DNA from: Mariniphaga sp963747515
GTDB lineage: Bacteria; Bacteroidota; Bacteroidia; Bacteroidales; Prolixibacteraceae
Assembly (NCBI GenBank): GCA_963747515.1
Contig: CAVVFN010000002.1
Coordinates: 558,001 to 622,000, forward strand
Reading direction: 5' to 3'
DNA length: 64,000 bases
Part shown: positions 8,195 through 17,632 of the stretch, in pieces
Layout: every line of letters starts with the position of its first letter
Position numbering within the stretch: the stretch's first letter is position 1
The notes under the pieces: model-generated
Told to the model about the DNA's origin: nothing
Seen by the model: the letters and a program-made list of their open reading frames with translations, nothing else
The model's database searches: none
Made by a program: the position numbers and the translations under genes

Positions 8195-11100
8195 ATGAAC
8201 CCTGTCAACCGGCCCGCCTTTTCCCCCTTCTCCATCATCGTGGTGTTCCTGGCACTGATGGTTATAGGTGCGGCATTTGTTCCGCTGCTGGATGTGCGGT
8301 TCAAGCCCGACAGCAATCTGCCCCGGCTTTCTATCCGATTCTCGTGGCCCAATGCCTCGCCCCAGGTGATCGAGCAGGAGACTTCAAAGATTGAGGGCGT
8401 TCTGGGAAAAGTAAACCAGGTAAATGCGATTGAATCCACCTCGTCGGTGGGCAGTGGTGTTATTACCCTAAGCTTCGATAAAACCGCCAATTTGGATCAG
8501 AAACGGTATGAGGTTTCCATGCTCATTCGTCAGTTGCGGAGCAACCTGCCCCCGCAGATGAGTTATCCCGAGATTTCAACCAACGCATCGCAAAACGACG
8601 ACCAGGCTTCTTTTATGGTGCTTACCCTGAATGCCGTTACCACTACCTTCCAGATTGGCAAGGTTGCCGAACAGTTTTTAATGCCGGAGCTGATGAAGAT
8701 AAAAGGCTTAGGCGATGTAAACCTTTACGGCATTACCCCCCACCAGTGGGAGATTACCTTCAATCCCCAACTGCTTGATAATTTTAAATTAACCCCTGCC
8801 GAAATCAGCACCGTCATTAACCGTCTGGGGGCTACCGAATTTTTGGGCAACCAGCAGGATGGATTCGGTTCCTTGCTGCCGGTTCTTGCCTCAGAGAAGC
8901 ACATTCCGCCCGACAGATGGGAAAGATTACCGGTGGCAAATAAATACGGGCGCATTGTCACCCTTGGCGATGTGGCCTCCGTAAGGCTGAAGGAGAAGCC
9001 GCCTTCATCGTACTACCGCATTAACGGAAAGAATACCGTTAACCTGGTTCTTTATTCTGCACCGGGCGAAAACCAGTTAAAGCTGTCGTCGGAAGTCAGA
9101 AAGCAACTGCAGGAGGTGGTCCCAAGTCTCCCCCCGGGGTATTCGGTACAGGTGGCCGGCGATAGTACCCTTTTTATCAAAGAAGAGCTGACAAAAATTG
9201 GCTGGCGTACATTTTTCTCTTTGCTCATCCTGCTTTTGTTTGTGCTTGTTGTAAGCCGTTCGTTCCGCATACTGGGAATCCTGTTCATTGCCCTGATGGC
9301 CAATCTTCTTATAGCCTGTGTGTTTTATTACCTGTTTAAGGTTGAAATTCACATCTATTCGCTGGCGGGGATTACCGTTTCGTTTGGCATCATCATCGAC
9401 AACAGCATCATTATGGTTACCCATCTTCAGAAACAGAAGGGACTGCGTGTGTTTATCGCGCTGCTTGCTGCCACTCTTACCACACTGGGGGCGCTGTCGG
9501 TGGTCTTTTTCCTGAAGGAAAACCAGAAAATTCTGTTGATCGACTTTACCTGGGTGATGCTTATCAACCTTTCCGTTTCACTGCTGGTTTCCCTGTTCCT
9601 GGTTCCCGCCCTCATGGCAAACCTGTATCATAAAATCCCGAAGCCGGTTGGTTTCAGGAAAAGAAAAAGAATAGTTCGGCTGACAAAAGGGTACGGTCGC
9701 TTTATCGGGTTTGAAAAGCGCTTTAAATGGGCATTTGCAGCACTGATAGTTTTGGCCTTTGGATTGCCGCTGGGGTTATTGCCCGATAAGCTGGAAGAGA
9801 AAACCAGATTCTCTGCCATTTATAACAAAACCCTGGGAAACGAAACCTTCAAATCCGACATAAAGCCTGCACTTGAAAAGATATTGGGAGGCTCTCTGCG
9901 CCTGTTCTCAGAGCATGTGTATGAGGGAGGTTTTTATACCGACCCGGGAAGGACAACCCTGTATGTAAGGGGCAGCATGCCTGAAGGGTGTACCATTCAT
10001 CAGCTGAACGAGGCGGTCAGGAAAATGGAGCAGTACATCAGCCGGTTTAAGGAAATACAACAGTTTGAAACCCGGGTTACCGGGTACAACAGCGCTTCCA
10101 TCACCATACAGTTTACTCCGGAAGCCGAACAAACTTCTTTCCCATATCTGCTGAAAAGCCAGGTGGAGGGGAAAGCCATTTCACTGGGGGGTATGGACTG
10201 GGGGGTATATGGAGTAGGGAGGGGGTTCTCCAATGCCCTGAACATGGACTATAAAAACAGCCACATCCTGCTCACTGGCTATAACTACAACCAGTTGTTT
10301 GCTTATGCAGAACAACTGGAAGATAAGCTGAAAACCTACGATCGGGTGCAGGATACGGAAATTACCAGCTCGCAGTCGTGGTTTTCTGCCACCCGTTACG
10401 AATACAACCTGGAAGTGGACAAGGAGATGCTGGCCGCTCAGGACCTGGTCTATTCCGATTATACCGGTTCGCTTTTCACCCAGCTGTACGAACGGAACCT
10501 TCAGCCGTATTACAACCAGGCTGAGCTTCAGCCTGTTGTTTTATTGTCGGAAAGAAACAGGGACTACAACCGGTGGGATTTTTACCACCAGCCTGTTGCC
10601 ACCCAAAAGGGAGGGAAAAAGCTTTCGGTGGGGGGTGAAATTGAAAAACGGTTAACAGGAAAGTCGATTTACAAGAAAAACCAGGTATACCAGCTCTACC
10701 TGAACTACAACTTTATTGGCCCCGGGCCGCTTGCAAGCATGGTGCAGGAGCGGGAAGTTGAAGCCATTAACCAAGTGCTGCCGCTGGGGTATAAAGCTCA
10801 AAAACCTGAATCGAGGTATTACTGGTCGGCCAAAGAAAAGAAACAGTACGGGCTCCTGTTGCTCATTATGGTCATTATTTATTTCATTACTGCCATATTG
10901 TTTGGTTCGCTGCTTAAACCGCTGGCCGTAATGAGTCTTATTCCCATTTCGTTTATTGGCGTGTTTCTTACCTTTTACCTGTTCGGCTTCAATTTCGACC
11001 AGGGGGGCTTTGCTTCCTTTATCCTGCTGAGCGGTCTGGTGGTAAATGCCGCTATCTACATCATCAACGATTTTAATAACCTGGTGGAACGAAAAAATAA

Positions 11101-11317
11101 AACCATCTCTGTAACAACATACCTGAAGGCATTCAATCAGAAAATTGTTGCCATAGCGCTGACCATCCTGTCCACTGTGCTTGGGCTGGTTCCTTTCGTG
11201 TGGGGCGGGCAGAACGAAGTTTTCTGGTTCGCCTTTGCGGCAGGAGCTATAGGTGGACTGATGTTTAGTTTAGTGGCTATAGTGATGTATCTGCCGTTGT
11301 TTTTGAAATTGAAATAA
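8195..11317 (+). CDS. RND-family transporter, solitary
   Basis: The 1040-residue product has the AcrB/HAE layout: an N-terminal membrane helix (FSIIVVFLALMVIGAAFVPL), a periplasmic porter domain, helices 2-6 near 340-480, a second porter half and a C-terminal helix bundle. Porter landmarks include SWPNASPQVIEQETSKIEG near residue 50. Helix 4 reads GIIIDNSIIM, so only the first of the usual two proton-relay aspartates is kept and the second is Asn. No adaptor or TolC gene flanks it, unlike the operon at 58.4-63.9 kb, so it probably borrows partners or has lost them. Sample line 8221-8280 has 31 of 60 G/C against 24 of 60 at 31861-31920, hinting at different codon use or transfer. Substrate unknown. 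Confidence 0.85.
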   Translation: MNPVNRPAFSPFSIIVVFLALMVIGAAFVPLLDVRFKPDSNLPRLSIRFSWPNASPQVIEQETSKIEGVLGKVNQVNAIESTSSVGSGVITLSFDKTANLDQKRYEVSMLIRQLRSNLPPQMSYPEISTNASQNDDQASFMVLTLNAVTTTFQIGKVAEQFLMPELMKIKGLGDVNLYGITPHQWEITFNPQLLDNFKLTPAEISTVINRLGATEFLGNQQDGFGSLLPVLASEKHIPPDRWERLPVANKYGRIVTLGDVASVRLKEKPPSSYYRINGKNTVNLVLYSAPGENQLKLSSEVRKQLQEVVPSLPPGYSVQVAGDSTLFIKEELTKIGWRTFFSLLILLLFVLVVSRSFRILGILFIALMANLLIACVFYYLFKVEIHIYSLAGITVSFGIIIDNSIIMVTHLQKQKGLRVFIALLAATLTTLGALSVVFFLKENQKILLIDFTWVMLINLSVSLLVSLFLVPALMANLYHKIPKPVGFRKRKRIVRLTKGYGRFIGFEKRFKWAFAALIVLAFGLPLGLLPDKLEEKTRFSAIYNKTLGNETFKSDIKPALEKILGGSLRLFSEHVYEGGFYTDPGRTTLYVRGSMPEGCTIHQLNEAVRKMEQYISRFKEIQQFETRVTGYNSASITIQFTPEAEQTSFPYLLKSQVEGKAISLGGMDWGVYGVGRGFSNALNMDYKNSHILLTGYNYNQLFAYAEQLEDKLKTYDRVQDTEITSSQSWFSATRYEYNLEVDKEMLAAQDLVYSDYTGSLFTQLYERNLQPYYNQAELQPVVLLSERNRDYNRWDFYHQPVATQKGGKKLSVGGEIEKRLTGKSIYKKNQVYQLYLNYNFIGPGPLASMVQEREVEAINQVLPLGYKAQKPESRYYWSAKEKKQYGLLLLIMVIIYFITAILFGSLLKPLAVMSLIPISFIGVFLTFYLFGFNFDQGGFASFILLSGLVVNAAIYIINDFNNLVERKNKTISVTTYLKAFNQKIVAIALTILSTVLGLVPFVWGGQNEVFWFAFAAGAIGGLMFSLVAIVMYLPLFLKLK

Positions 11318-11476
11318 GAAAATTCACCATTTGTAAAAGCAAAATGGACAGATTAGATTGATTTTTTTTATCCTGTAACTGGCCTTTCATCAGGAAATCG
11401 ATTATTCCGAACCTTTAGGATATCATATTTCTCCTGTCAAGATAATAAAATTATTAACTTTCCGGATTGATTTTTC

Positions 11477-12691
11477 TTATTTGTCTGCACTAAAAATCAA
11501 CAACTGGCTTAGAGCTTCGTCTTCGCCCATCACAATATACTTTCCATCCTCAGATGCAGCGATGCTTCCAAGCTGAAATCCTCTCCACTGAATACCTTGT
11601 TCGATTCCAGGAGCTGCCATTGTGAATTCGGGGTTGCCCAGGTCTTGGTATCCACCGTTTTCTGCATCATAACTAAACAGATGGGCATATCCAGGGAGTG
11701 ATCCGGCGATTCCATATAACCTGCCATTTTTTCCGAACACCAATCCTTTCAGTCTGTTCATCATAATTGGCTTGCCCAGGTTTGTTATTTCCCGGGAAAC
11801 AGGATCAAGGGCAAAAAGCTGACCATCGCCTGAATTGCCTCCATATAAGGTTCCATCCTTGGCCTTTGCCCAGGATTCTATGCGTCCCAAAGTACGGCGG
11901 CCCCATACTTCCGGCAATTCAGCATCCACTATTTCAAAGGTTTCCTTCTGCGGGTCAAAGCAAAAGAGCTTATTAACAGGCAAGCTTCCATAGATAAATC
12001 CTTTTTCATCACAGATAAGTGATTTTCCCAAATAGTCTTCCGGGCTTAATGCGTATTCTGCCTCCAGAATTTTCAGATTCTCTTGTGTTGGAACAATATC
12101 ATCGTATACTTTCGTTTGTTGATTTTCAATAGTATAACTAAAAAATTTCCCCGAAGGAAAGGATATCCCGTACAGCATTGTTCCTTCGTCATTGCATAAT
12201 AGAGAAAATACCCCTTCTCCCTTAACAGGAATGCCCAAATCTTCAACAGAAATGTTACCTTCTGCATCAACAGAAATTGCGATTAGGTGGCCATCTCCCT
12301 GTATATTATCAGCGTTTTTGTTGGCAATGGTGCCGGCAAACAACTGGTTATCCTTCCCCCAGCAAAAGCCGGATTGAATACTTTGTTGTCCTTCGATCGT
12401 CTGATTTAGATCCTCCAGGGAGATCATTACCTGTTGACTCAGAGATGCAGTAAAAATGAAAGGTGTTAACCCTTCTTTAGCTTTTGTTCCACCAATGATA
12501 TAATCCCCTTTTACAGCCAACGATGCGATGGAATTGCGGTACATAGGCATCCTTGTCAGGTTTGTATTGGGCAAGGAAGCTTCTATGGCAAACGCTCCAA
12601 CGGGATTAAAAAATGTATACTGGGAGAATAATGGGTTAGACCATAATGATATCATGATCAGTATTAAAAGATGCAGGTTCGGTTTTTTCAT
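11477..12691 (-). CDS. Secreted beta-propeller protein
   Basis: The 404-residue product has a signal peptide (MKKPNLHLLILIMISLWSNP, then LFSQ) and about seven repeated propeller strands such as GFIYGSLPVNKLFCFDP, GTLYGGNSGDGQLFALDP and GRLYGIAGSLPGYAHLFSYD. The repeats resemble SMP-30/NHL-type or lyase-type propellers, but I cannot name a family with certainty. The ATG overlaps the stop of the upstream gene by four bases (ATGA), so the two are translationally coupled. It is the last gene of a three-gene minus-strand run with another propeller and a DUF4832-type enzyme, which points to a role in glycan binding or cleavage. Enzyme activity is not demonstrated by any motif seen. Confidence 0.7.
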   Translation of the reverse strand: MKKPNLHLLILIMISLWSNPLFSQYTFFNPVGAFAIEASLPNTNLTRMPMYRNSIASLAVKGDYIIGGTKAKEGLTPFIFTASLSQQVMISLEDLNQTIEGQQSIQSGFCWGKDNQLFAGTIANKNADNIQGDGHLIAISVDAEGNISVEDLGIPVKGEGVFSLLCNDEGTMLYGISFPSGKFFSYTIENQQTKVYDDIVPTQENLKILEAEYALSPEDYLGKSLICDEKGFIYGSLPVNKLFCFDPQKETFEIVDAELPEVWGRRTLGRIESWAKAKDGTLYGGNSGDGQLFALDPVSREITNLGKPIMMNRLKGLVFGKNGRLYGIAGSLPGYAHLFSYDAENGGYQDLGNPEFTMAAPGIEQGIQWRGFQLGSIAASEDGKYIVMGEDEALSQLLIFSADK

Positions 12692-13983
12692 TTTTTAACT
12701 TCTTTTTCAGGGTTAAACAGTATCATAAACGGTGAAGACGTGCCATCTTCCGAAGCGGAAGCGTTGGTGCTTTTTGCAACACGCTTTCGGGCTGCAAAAT
12801 AAAGATTTCCTTCTTTGTCTTTAACGTCTGAACCGGTAACTTCTGTCAGTTCATCAAGCGGATATTCGTAAATGATGGTACGGTGCCCTGAACCGGGATC
12901 GAGTTCTACCAATACCGTTTTCTCATTTCGTATGTAATTGCCGTGGCCGCCAATGAAATAATAGAGCTTTCCATTATTGCCAAAATTCAGGTTGGGTACA
13001 TAGGGGCGCCAGGGTTCAGAACTACCCGTATCATAAACACCTCCAAGGTCTTTAACTTCTCCGATGCCATTTTCACGAGGTTGGAATGCCAATACTTTCG
13101 CCCCATAAGTGATGAGATAAATAATGCCATTTTCATCATCTTTGGCAAAGCTGGTTATTCCTGTAATGATTTTTGAGCCCGGAGTGCCTTCAAATGCAGG
13201 CAGGCTTTCACGGGCAAATACCAGTTTCCTGGTATTTTTTTCATATTTTACCAATCTTTGTCTCCAGTCTACATAATAACAATTTCCCCACCAATCGGTA
13301 AACAAAATCCTGGGTACATGCGCGCTCGCCAGTCGACCCAAATCGTTCAAAACATTTTTATCCGGATCATAGACTAAAAAATGGGCCTGCGGATAAGACA
13401 CCGCATAGATTATCCCTGTTTCTGTGTCTATTTCAATGTCTTTTAGACTTTCGTACTGCAGGCCCATACCCAGATTTGTAAAAATGTCTGTTTTTGGATT
13501 CCATTTCATGAAAAAGCCCCCGGCATACCCATTGGGATTGTTCATCAGGTATTCTTGTCTTGACTCACCTCCATCTGTTGTAAAATAAATATTACCTTTC
13601 GGATCTGAGATTATTTTTGAATGTATCTTTCCCTGCCACTGAAACGGGCGCAAATGGGCCATATCGTTAATAAATCCATTGAGTTTTACAGAACCGTCAG
13701 CAACATCGTATTCATACAAAGCTACTTTATCTTTATGGTTTGTCACACCGATATGTACACTGTTATTCGCGTCGTTATAACCTATAGAACCCCATGAGGA
13801 GTGAGCCTCCGGGAAACCCGGATATTCAATGAATTTTATATTTTTCCCGGTAATTTTATTATTTTGACAAACAGAAAACATCGGAACCATCATCAGGCCA
13901 GAGAAAACAGCACAGATAAAAAAGGATGATTTTCTATTTATGGGATAGTTGCAATTTAGCATTTTAGAATTATTCATGTGCAT
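12688..13983 (-). CDS. Secreted beta-propeller protein, possible lyase-like
   Basis: The 431-residue product has an N-terminal hydrophobic segment (SSFFICAVFSGLMMVPMFSV) and a propeller body with blades such as GNIYFTTDGGESRQEYL, GIIYAVSYPQAHFLVYDP and GIIYLITYGAKVLAFQP. A conserved-looking GKIHSKIISD segment precedes the first strong blade. Seven-bladed polysaccharide lyases (PL22, PL24, PL25) use a propeller with His/Tyr in the centre, so a lyase is conceivable, but a purely binding role is equally possible. The start could be residue 1 or the second Met two codons on. It lies 32 bases downstream of the DUF4832-type gene and is coupled to the next gene by an ATGA overlap. Confidence 0.65.
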   Translation of the reverse strand: MHMNNSKMLNCNYPINRKSSFFICAVFSGLMMVPMFSVCQNNKITGKNIKFIEYPGFPEAHSSWGSIGYNDANNSVHIGVTNHKDKVALYEYDVADGSVKLNGFINDMAHLRPFQWQGKIHSKIISDPKGNIYFTTDGGESRQEYLMNNPNGYAGGFFMKWNPKTDIFTNLGMGLQYESLKDIEIDTETGIIYAVSYPQAHFLVYDPDKNVLNDLGRLASAHVPRILFTDWWGNCYYVDWRQRLVKYEKNTRKLVFARESLPAFEGTPGSKIITGITSFAKDDENGIIYLITYGAKVLAFQPRENGIGEVKDLGGVYDTGSSEPWRPYVPNLNFGNNGKLYYFIGGHGNYIRNEKTVLVELDPGSGHRTIIYEYPLDELTEVTGSDVKDKEGNLYFAARKRVAKSTNASASEDGTSSPFMILFNPEKEVKK

Positions 13984-14015
13984 CTGTTTTTAAAACATTT
14001 GTATATTATAACAGG

Positions 14016-15341
14016 TTATTTAAGGATTTGAATTTTTCCCAATGGATACCAACCATCAGAAGTTTGCCCTTCAATGGCCAGTTTAATTGCAGGTTTATTC
14101 CTTTTTCTGTCAATAAGTCCAATAAGAAGGGTGTAATCTTCCGGAGGCATATTCTCCGGAATTTTTATTTTGACTTTCCCCTGGGATATTCCCGGCATCC
14201 ATTTGGTAATGTCCTCATTTGTTTCAATACTGTATGTTTTGGAGGAATCCCTGACCGACTGAAAAAGAAATGCCAGAGGGTAGTGCTGATAGATAGGTGC
14301 GACGCCTTTATTTTCCCAGGTCATTGAGCAGTCTATACTATCGCCAGGATATGCGGAAGAAGGATACTGTAATTGATTAAGGACGAACCGGTAACCCAGT
14401 TTTTTTTCAAACTCCCGGACCTTTGGCCACCATTCTTCCGGAATCTGTTCGGTGCCATTATTCACTTCGGTGGCATGCCATTCCAATGCTTTGGATAAAA
14501 TATAGTCGATGTCCCAACCTTGCTTGTACCATTCCTGCATTGTCCAGCATGTTTCCAGTGCAACAGGTGCATTTTTCCAGGCATCATAGGCATTTGATGT
14601 TTCCAGGGCTTCGGGATAATAATCTTCCATATGGCGCCAATTGTCGCCCATGTCACCCCAGCAGTCGGCACGCCAGCCGGCACCTTTTTCAATGGCATAT
14701 TTCAGTCCGGGACCTCTCGATGCCCCGATAAGCATAACCAGTGGGGTTTCTTTAAAATTATCTAAATAAAAATCGATTATTTTAATTACATTTTCATCCG
14801 AGGGCATTTCTGCATCCGAACTGCTGGTATGCCATTCCCCCCATTGTCCTACAGTTCCTATATCGAAAAAAGCAATATTGCTGTCGCCATCGTAACGGTC
14901 AGCAAACGCCTTAATCAGGTTCTGTTGTTTTTCCAAAAAAACAGGATTATCATAAAAAGGGGGCTTGATTCCCTGTGCCATTGCCCATTCCGGAATACGC
15001 ATTTCCACATTCTGACACATGATCCGAAGGTTTAACTGCTGTCCATTTTTAGCAGCCTTTGAAATTACACTGTCAATCATCGAAAACCGGATCTCTCCTT
15101 CAACGGGTTCCAACACATCCCAATACCATCTTTTTTGGATCACACCACTCAGGGGATGCAACCTGTCGTGTATATCCTCATTATAAAGGCCTGTGGTTGC
15201 AAAACCTCTCCCCGGATTTACCAAAGGGTCATCTATTTCCTTCGGAGTAACTATTACCTGGCTGCTATTCGGACTGCAGCTCCATAAAACCAAAATGAGG
15301 ACGAAAAGCTTCGTAATTTTTGTTTTAATAAAATACATCAT
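14016..15341 (-). CDS. DUF4832-type TIM-barrel glycan-active lipoprotein
   Basis: The ATG at 15341 is preferred; an upstream TTG at 15368 would put extra residues before the signal. The signal peptide is KLFVLILVLWSC with a lipobox cysteine, so the protein is an outer-membrane lipoprotein. The body begins VNPGRGFATTGLYNEDIH and reads through a TIM-barrel-like region with ADCWGDMGDNW. The C-terminal beta domain GYRFVLNQLQYPSSAYPGD plus MTWENKGVAPIYQHYPLAF is the DUF4832 signature. These proteins are annotated as beta-galactosidase-like or uncharacterised glycoside hydrolases. Candidate acid residues are present (for example GQWGEWH) but I cannot assign the catalytic pair. It heads the minus-strand operon of three genes and stands back to back with the sulfatase. 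Confidence 0.75.
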   Translation of the reverse strand: MMYFIKTKITKLFVLILVLWSCSPNSSQVIVTPKEIDDPLVNPGRGFATTGLYNEDIHDRLHPLSGVIQKRWYWDVLEPVEGEIRFSMIDSVISKAAKNGQQLNLRIMCQNVEMRIPEWAMAQGIKPPFYDNPVFLEKQQNLIKAFADRYDGDSNIAFFDIGTVGQWGEWHTSSSDAEMPSDENVIKIIDFYLDNFKETPLVMLIGASRGPGLKYAIEKGAGWRADCWGDMGDNWRHMEDYYPEALETSNAYDAWKNAPVALETCWTMQEWYKQGWDIDYILSKALEWHATEVNNGTEQIPEEWWPKVREFEKKLGYRFVLNQLQYPSSAYPGDSIDCSMTWENKGVAPIYQHYPLAFLFQSVRDSSKTYSIETNEDITKWMPGISQGKVKIKIPENMPPEDYTLLIGLIDRKRNKPAIKLAIEGQTSDGWYPLGKIQILK

Positions 15342-15726
15342 AGGTTTGAAATATGAATTAATTTGCAACTATCCAGTTCATATTGATTAAATACTCCCTC
15401 GAACTTCTTTCTTACCGATAGTTTATTCAAAGATCGAAAAAATAAATGAATGCCACTCTTTATAAAAAAAAAAATGCATGTTATTTGCAAAATTCAGCCC
15501 GTATGAGGGATTTTTTAATTAAATATTCCTGAGAATGGCTTCTGTTAAATCAAAATCCGAAGGTAAAAACAAAAAAGTACGATTCTAATTATGTGTAATT
15601 TTATTCCATAACAAAACCATAATTTTCTTTTATAAAGGCTAAATCCTTTCTCCTTAACCTTGCTCATTCATGGTTTTTTAATACATTTGATTATGGATTG
15701 GTATTTCTGATTTAAAATTTAAACGA
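15342..15726. other. Divergent intergenic region
   Basis: The stretch separates the minus-strand propeller/DUF4832 operon from the plus-strand sulfatase and must hold both promoters. It is strongly A/T-rich with poly-A runs near 15466. I see no convincing TAnnTTTG box, gene or hairpin. Confidence 0.4.
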
Positions 15727-17148
15727 ATGCGTTTACATAGTATTTCTTTTTTATACATACTGCTGATAGTTTGTACTTTGGTAAATGGAACTGTTTATGC
15801 AACGGATAATAATTCTGTGAACATTGTACTTATAGTTGCCGATGATCATGGTAAAGATGCTGTGGGTTGTTATGGTAATCCGGTAATACAAACACCGGCA
15901 CTCGATCGGCTGGCAGCAGAGGGAATCCGGTTTAACAATGCCTATTGCACTACAGCGAGTTGCACGGCCAGCAGGTCGGTAATTTTAACCGGATTACATA
16001 ATCATGCCAACGGGTTATATGGCCATATACACAGTTTTCATCATTTCAGGGCATTTGACACCATACAATCGTTACCTGTACTCTTAAGCAGGGCAGGTTA
16101 TGTAACGGCACGTGTAGGAAAATACCATGTTGCTCCAGAAGAAGTTTTCAAATTTGACAAGACCCTGCAAGATGCCGGCCGGAATAATGTGCAGATGTCG
16201 GAAAACTGCAGAACCTTTATTGAAAATACAAAACAGCCTTTTTTTCTGTATTACTGTACATACGATCCGCACAGAAGTGGTGTGAAAGTTGAAGGGCCAC
16301 ATAATCCGGATGCATTTGGAAACATTCCCGGCGGCCATCCCGGCTGCGAAGAAAAGGAATATTCAGCCGAAGAAGTTCTGGTGCCACGGCATCTTCCCGA
16401 TTCTCCTGAAACAAGGGCCGAGCTTGCTGAATATTACCAGTCGGTAACACGGGTAGACAGAGGGGTTGAACGGCTTATGCAAATATTGAAAGAGAACAAC
16501 AAATTTGAAAACACCCTGATTGTTTATATTTCGGACAATGGCATGGCATTCCCGGGGGCTAAAACAACTGTTTATGAACCGGGAATTCAGCTCCCGTGCA
16601 TCATCCGGCTGCCCGGCGGGCAAAATGGCAATACCGATAGAAACGCATTTGTTTCCTGGGCCGATTTAACTCCCACGATTCTGGATTTTGCAAACACTTC
16701 CTATCTGCCCGGAAATTTTCATGGCCGGTCGTTTAAACCGATACTGCTTGAAGGAGATGACGATAGCAGGAATGAAGTATATGCATCACATACTTTTCAT
16801 GAAATCACCATGTATTATCCTATGCGCGTTGTACGTAAAGGAAACTACAAGCTCATTTTTAATATTGCCCATGGACTGGAATATCCCAATGCATCGGACC
16901 TGTGGAGTTCAGCCACCTGGCAGGGGCAGCTGGATGCCGGGAGTGAATTTTTTGGGAAACGAAAGATTCAGGATTATTTACACCGCGACCGCTTTGAACT
17001 TTACAACCTGAAAGAGGATCCTGATGAAATTGTGAACCTGGCCAACGATCCTCAATATGCCGAAATTCTAAAAGAATTAAAGGAAAAACTAAGAACATTT
17101 CAGGAGGAAACGGATGATCCCTGGGCCATAAAGTGGACACATGAATAA
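15727..17148 (+). CDS. Sulfatase, heparan N-sulfatase (SGSH)-like
   Basis: The 473-residue product has a signal peptide (about residues 1-25), the metal-binding VADDHG at 38-42, and the S1 sulfatase core CTASR at 79-83, whose Cys79 would be converted to formylglycine. GKYH (132 and 134 are Lys and His) and SDNGMAF follow. Several segments resemble human sulfamidase closely from memory: HHFRAFDTIQSLPVLLSRAG, FFLYYCTYDPHR, YPMRVVRKGNYKL and the ending ETDDPWAIKW. That places it near family S1_8, which removes N-sulfate from glucosamine. It stands alone on the plus strand among minus-strand glycan genes. A maturase (anSME) is not in the window. Exact substrate is inferred. Confidence 0.88.
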   Translation: MRLHSISFLYILLIVCTLVNGTVYATDNNSVNIVLIVADDHGKDAVGCYGNPVIQTPALDRLAAEGIRFNNAYCTTASCTASRSVILTGLHNHANGLYGHIHSFHHFRAFDTIQSLPVLLSRAGYVTARVGKYHVAPEEVFKFDKTLQDAGRNNVQMSENCRTFIENTKQPFFLYYCTYDPHRSGVKVEGPHNPDAFGNIPGGHPGCEEKEYSAEEVLVPRHLPDSPETRAELAEYYQSVTRVDRGVERLMQILKENNKFENTLIVYISDNGMAFPGAKTTVYEPGIQLPCIIRLPGGQNGNTDRNAFVSWADLTPTILDFANTSYLPGNFHGRSFKPILLEGDDDSRNEVYASHTFHEITMYYPMRVVRKGNYKLIFNIAHGLEYPNASDLWSSATWQGQLDAGSEFFGKRKIQDYLHRDRFELYNLKEDPDEIVNLANDPQYAEILKELKEKLRTFQEETDDPWAIKWTHE

Positions 17149-17237
17149 ATGCCATTCCTGCTGATGGCATCTGTTCCAACTTTTTTTGATTGTCAGGAAA
17201 CTAAAGCTACCTGCAATTAGTATACTGGTATATCAAG

Positions 17238-17390
17238 CTATTTAAGAAAAACATTTTCTTTGACGAGTACCTCCTGAGGAATAATAATTCCATACAGGAT
17301 CCGGCCTTTATTACCAACAACTGCCTCCGAACCAGGCAGGGCGGGTTCGCAATGAGGACAATAATATTGTGAACTTTTGAGTTCAACCAT
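17238..17390 (-). CDS. Candidate 50-aa small protein with CxxC
   Basis: An ATG at 17390 opens 50 codons to a TAG at 17240-17238. The product begins MVELKSSQYYCPHCEPAL and ends IIIPQEVLVKENVFLK. The YYCPHC knuckle looks like half of a zinc ribbon, and the rest reads like a compact beta protein. It is preceded by three 8-mers that spell AGGATCTCAGG-type sequence ending at the AGGAA just before the ATG. I do not recognise it. The interrupted small ORF at 17633-18029 lies upstream on the same strand, so the two may be a small operon. Shortness makes chance possible. Confidence 0.35.
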   Translation of the reverse strand: MVELKSSQYYCPHCEPALPGSEAVVGNKGRILYGIIIPQEVLVKENVFLK

Positions 17391-17392
17391 TT

Positions 17393-17619
17393 CCTGAGAT
17401 CCTGAGATCCTAAGATCCTTAAAACCCCTAAATCTCAGGATCTATAAAAGACATTTAAGAGAATTTTATAAAAAATAATAATACCCTCCCCCTACAACCT
17501 AATATAACTGATTGTACAATTGATTGTTATAAATCTTGTGTGTTTTTCGTTCGTTTTTTAATTCCTAAGTTTTACTATAAACTCAGGACACTCAGGATCT
17601 CAGGATCTCAGGATCTCAG
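17393..17619. repeat. Paired inverted arrays of an 8-mer (CCTGAGAT / ATCTCAGG)
   Basis: The array CCTGAGAT, CCTGAGAT, CCTAAGAT fills 17393-17416. Its inverse complement, in three and a half CTCAGGAT units, fills 17591-17619, with one single inverted copy at 17432-17439. About 175 bases of A/T-rich sequence separate the arrays. They could fold into a long hairpin on RNA or DNA. The left array forms the leader of the small CxxC ORF. Confidence 0.65.
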
Positions 17620-17632
17620 AAAACAGTGATCC

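Noticed and set aside
16084..16623. Overlapping minus-strand frames opposite the sulfatase
   Set aside because: They mirror the sulfatase codons; no domain or start signal supports them.
17393..17619. CRISPR array
   Set aside because: Units are 8 bases, adjacent, without spacers, and no cas gene is near.
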